This document shows positions 14,169-16,599 of a stretch of 16,599 nt of DNA, one piece after another (position 1 is the stretch's first letter; each line of letters opens with the position of its first letter). The notes beneath the pieces were generated by a model. It searched no databases and had not been told where the DNA came from. It saw nothing but the letters and a program-made list of their open reading frames with translations. The stretch covers positions 1-16,599 of the forward strand of contig JAHLFQ010000202.1 of the NCBI GenBank assembly GCA_018883705.1. Reading direction: 5' to 3'. The position numbers were made by a program, and so were the translations under genes. Source of the stretch: Candidatus Cellulosilyticum pullistercoris. Lineage in GTDB: Bacteria; Bacillota; Clostridia; Lachnospirales; Cellulosilyticaceae.

Positions 14169-15431
14169 TCATGAGCTTGCTACTAATGTGATTTCCTTCG
14201 TTTCATTAGACCATCCAATTTCCATCTCTAAAAATGCTACGATATCTCTTATTTTGACATAGGTGCTTCCGTTAATCCTATAACCTAAAAGCTGATGCTC
14301 CTTATCTTCTAAGTAAAGAGATACTTGTTTTTCTTCAATCGTTATATCCTTTATGTCATTTATATTGTAGCTGCTTTTTCCTCCTAAATAACTTCTCCCT
14401 AACTGTATCACAATAGCTGCTTTCTCCGTATCATACACTATATCAAATCGTTTATCAGTTTCAGTTAATAGATAGGCAATATCTCTTAATTTATAGTAGT
14501 TATTATCATTAATATTAAAACCAGCAAGCTGCATACTTCTTCCATCTAAGGAAATACGGGTTATAACTAGTTCATACTTGATATTAGGTTCTCTTCCAGA
14601 TTGGGAATACCTCTCTATAAGCTGACTAATTTTTTTAAATGTACTATAATCTCCATCATGATTCGTACAAATACATAATAAATAAGGATAAGGCGCTTCC
14701 ACTATGGCCATATCATGAAAAGAGGCATCTGCCCATCCATATTTTCGAACTATAGGATAACTAGCTATAATCATAGGGTTACGTGTAGAAAGCATAAGTG
14801 TTTTTAGCCTTGGGCCATATGTATTATGATGGATAAAATTATTAATTGCTTCTATATAAATACCTGCATCGGTTGCTGTAATATTACCATTAGTTGCGTA
14901 TTTAATATCTTCTGGGTATTTAAGTCCTAAATCCTTAGCATAAGCTCTATAGCCTTCTACATTAAAATTCTCCTTAAGTATATTCATAGCTACATTGTCA
15001 CTATACTTAATGGCATATCCTATTAATTCTTCCAGTGTAAAACTTGTTCCTACACTCATATCTTGTATTTTTCCTGTTCCCCCAGCCTTATGTCTTGCTG
15101 CATAAGTATAACGTTTATTTAAATCACATTTACCTTGTGATGCTAAATCATAAATGTACATACAATAAGGCGCTTTAATAAGACTAGCTATAAAATATTT
15201 TTGCTCACTATTGTAGGTATATGTATAGTCAGAGTTCAAATCTTTATAAAATACAGAAACACCACCCCCACAACTTTTAATAAGTGCATTAAGTTCCTCT
15301 ATTTGCTGCTCTGTAAAAGTCAATCCATTGTGAGTGATATCTTTAACTGTACTTGCCTGTAGAGCTAATGGTGTATATAGGATTATGATTATAATGACTA
15401 GCACAAGTTGTACCTTCTTTAAATATTTCAT
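14169..15431 (-). CDS. Secreted serine hydrolase (class A beta-lactamase fold) with stalk domain
   Basis: 420 residues. Signal peptide: Lys-rich start and hydrophobic core 8-25, probable cleavage after LALQA. Residues about 40-275 form a penicillin-binding/beta-lactamase-like domain: SLIK (83-86, Ser83 nucleophile, Lys86), SDN (144-146), and KYGWAD (230-235) in place of the usual KTG. I see no ExxLN omega-loop motif, so hydrolysis of antibiotics is doubtful; a peptidoglycan carboxypeptidase-like or other esterase role is as likely. Residues about 286-418 look like two halves of a copper amine oxidase N-terminal-type domain (YYKLRDIAYLL, 312-322, and YVKIRDIVAFLE, 391-402), which is common in clostridial surface proteins. 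The start at 15431 has AGAGGG about 7 bases upstream; a nearer GGAG abuts the ATG. A possible -10 TATAAT lies at 15463-15468. Confidence 0.85.
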   Translation of the reverse strand: MKYLKKVQLVLVIIIIILYTPLALQASTVKDITHNGLTFTEQQIEELNALIKSCGGGVSVFYKDLNSDYTYTYNSEQKYFIASLIKAPYCMYIYDLASQGKCDLNKRYTYAARHKAGGTGKIQDMSVGTSFTLEELIGYAIKYSDNVAMNILKENFNVEGYRAYAKDLGLKYPEDIKYATNGNITATDAGIYIEAINNFIHHNTYGPRLKTLMLSTRNPMIIASYPIVRKYGWADASFHDMAIVEAPYPYLLCICTNHDGDYSTFKKISQLIERYSQSGREPNIKYELVITRISLDGRSMQLAGFNINDNNYYKLRDIAYLLTETDKRFDIVYDTEKAAIVIQLGRSYLGGKSSYNINDIKDITIEEKQVSLYLEDKEHQLLGYRINGSTYVKIRDIVAFLEMEIGWSNETKEITLVASS

Positions 15432-15536
15432 CTCCTATCCCTCTTCTCTAATCTTTTTCTTTATTATATTAGATACACGATTAATCAAATACATATTTTC
15501 AATATTCAATCACTATTTATTCTCTTATTATACACT

Positions 15537-15584
15537 AAAATAAAAGCATGCAAACTCTTCTACAGGTTTGCATGCTTTTATTTT
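15537..15584 (-). terminator. Terminator of the trp operon
   Basis: Perfect 19-bp stem (15537-15555 with 15566-15584, core AAAAGCATGCAAAC), 10-base loop. It overlaps the first bases of the trpA stop codon, and the minus-strand 3' side is T-rich. trpA is therefore the last gene of the trp transcript. Confidence 0.88.
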
Positions 15585-16365
15585 ATAATACTTCTATTAT
15601 CTCTCTTGCAAATGCCATAAGTGGCTCTGCACTCTTTTCTCCATACTGCTCTATGATCTTAACTATCTCACTTCCTATAATAATACCGTCTGCATAATCT
15701 TTGACTAATGCAGCTTGTGCCTTATTAGAGATACCAAATCCTAAGGCTGTTGGGATTTTACAATATTTCTTAATACTCTCAAACATTTTCTTAAGGTCTG
15801 TTTCAATGGTTTCACGAGCTCCTGTTACCCCAAGTGATGAAACACAGTATAAAAAGCCATGGGCATTTCTACAAATTTCTTCTGTACGCTCCTTAGATGT
15901 AGGTGCTACAAGAGAAATAAAATCCACTTCATATTCCCTAGCAAAAGTATCAAATTCTTCTTTTTCTTCCATAGGAACATCTGGTACAATAATCCCATCT
16001 ACTCCTACTTCGTTACAACGCTTGAAAAAGCGCCTCATTCCATAATGGTAAATCGTATTAGCATACATCAAAAAGACAAGTGGTATCTTTGTATTCTTTC
16101 TTACTTTATCAACCATATCAAAAACTTTATCAATACATATTCCTTTTTCCATAGCTCTTAGGTTAGCTCTTTGAATAACCGATCCATCTGCTACTGGATC
16201 AGAGAAAGGAATACCAATTTCAATGATTGTGCTTCCTGCTTTTTCTAAAGCGTAGATAAATTGTTCTGTAGAATCAATATCAGGGTCTCCTGCCGTAATA
16301 AATGGAATGAAAGCTTTTCTTCCTTCTACTTTTCTCATATTAAATGCTGTTTGTATATTACTCAT
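15583..16365 (-). CDS. trpA: Tryptophan synthase alpha subunit
   Basis: Cleaves indole-3-glycerol phosphate to indole and glyceraldehyde 3-phosphate; indole is channelled to the beta subunit in the alpha2-beta2 complex. 260 residues, a normal length, TIM barrel. Catalytic Glu49 (TIIEIGIPFSDP) and Asp60 (PVADG) fall at the same numbers as in the Salmonella and E. coli enzymes. Other conserved parts are PFITAGDP (21-28), the DGIIVPDVP loop and the phosphate-binding ALGFGIS near the C-terminus. The ATG overlaps the end of trpB by 8 bases, and its GGGGG site (16375-16379) is inside trpB, so translation is probably coupled. Confidence 0.97.
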   Translation of the reverse strand: MSNIQTAFNMRKVEGRKAFIPFITAGDPDIDSTEQFIYALEKAGSTIIEIGIPFSDPVADGSVIQRANLRAMEKGICIDKVFDMVDKVRKNTKIPLVFLMYANTIYHYGMRRFFKRCNEVGVDGIIVPDVPMEEKEEFDTFAREYEVDFISLVAPTSKERTEEICRNAHGFLYCVSSLGVTGARETIETDLKKMFESIKKYCKIPTALGFGISNKAQAALVKDYADGIIIGSEIVKIIEQYGEKSAEPLMAFAREIIEVL

Positions 16366-16599
16366 GTAAGTTTACCCCCTTATATCTTGCAATTGCTGCC
16401 ACGTCTTTATCCCCTCTACCTGATAAATTGACAACAATAATTTGATCCTTTTCCATAGCTTTTGCTAGCTTCTTTGCATAAGCTACTGCATGTGAACTCT
16501 CGATAGCAGGTATAATCCCTTCCACCTTTGAGAGATACTCAAAAGCCTCTACTGCTTCATCATCAGTAACTGCTACGTATTGTGCTCTTTTGGTATCAT
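16358..16599 (-). CDS. trpB: Tryptophan synthase beta subunit (C-terminal 79 residues)
   Basis: Only the 3' end is in the window; the gene continues past base 16599. The beta subunit condenses indole with serine using PLP. The visible part reads DTKRAQYVAVTDDEAVEAF..., EGIIPAIESSHAVAYA and the conserved VNLSGRGDKDV near the C-terminus, a TrpB hallmark near the PLP ring and the monovalent-cation site. It ends in HE with TAA at 16358-16360, 8 bases inside trpA. The order trpB-trpA is the standard end of a trp operon. Confidence 0.96.
   Translation of the reverse strand, partial: DTKRAQYVAVTDDEAVEAFEYLSKVEGIIPAIESSHAVAYAKKLAKAMEKDQIIVVNLSGRGDKDVAAIARYKGVNLHE

Overview
The window comes from an AT-rich, low-GC Gram-positive chromosome. 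Ribosome-binding sites are strong purine-rich (GGAGG-type), Rho-independent hairpins are abundant, and the genes include a clostridial bifunctional AdhE, a YtvI-like sporulation-type membrane protein and a tRNA-Leu without an encoded CCA. This fits an anaerobic spore-forming Clostridia (Lachnospirales). A Cellulosilyticum-like genome is my guess, not something the sequence proves. No phage, IS element, CRISPR array or plasmid signal is visible.

Layout. Positions 1-2465 (+) hold most of adhE (5' end outside the window), followed by a terminator. A small lipoprotein gene (2658-3281, +) meets an unrecognised 129-aa gene (3339-3728, -) at a shared hairpin. Next is a minus-strand cluster: a YtvI/AI-2E-family permease (5275-6414), a short membrane-protein frame broken by one amber codon (5064-5291), and sppA (3957-4988), which ends at a strong terminator. 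The 500-base gap at 6415-6937 has no convincing gene. It does have two minus-strand terminators, a perfect 18-bp palindrome and a promoter-like site, together resembling a ~165-nt structured RNA with C-rich loops. A DUF4914-type protein with a PEPCK-like P-loop occupies 6938-8818 (-) and has a near-consensus promoter whose -35 is covered by a palindrome. An unrecognised acidic protein (9307-9813, -) and tRNA-Leu(AAG) (9982-10065, -) with a fully consensus promoter follow.

From 10225 to 13278 there are two more AI-2E-family permeases (+) flanking trxA (11543-11860, -). The right end is all minus strand: trmB (13355-14002), a secreted serine hydrolase with a copper-amine-oxidase-N-like tail (14169-15431), then trpA (15583-16365) and the 3' end of trpB (16358-16599), which overlap by 8 bases and end at a terminator.

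Most genes are ordinary chromosomal housekeeping genes in short, separately terminated units. Fermentation (AdhE), envelope proteolysis (SppA), tRNA modification (TrmB), redox (TrxA) and tryptophan synthesis (TrpBA) are clear. The points most worth checking are the candidate structured RNA at 6681-6848, the amber-broken small membrane protein, the A34 tRNA-Leu, the three AI-2E paralogues in about 8 kb, and the DUF4914 protein with its palindromic promoter.
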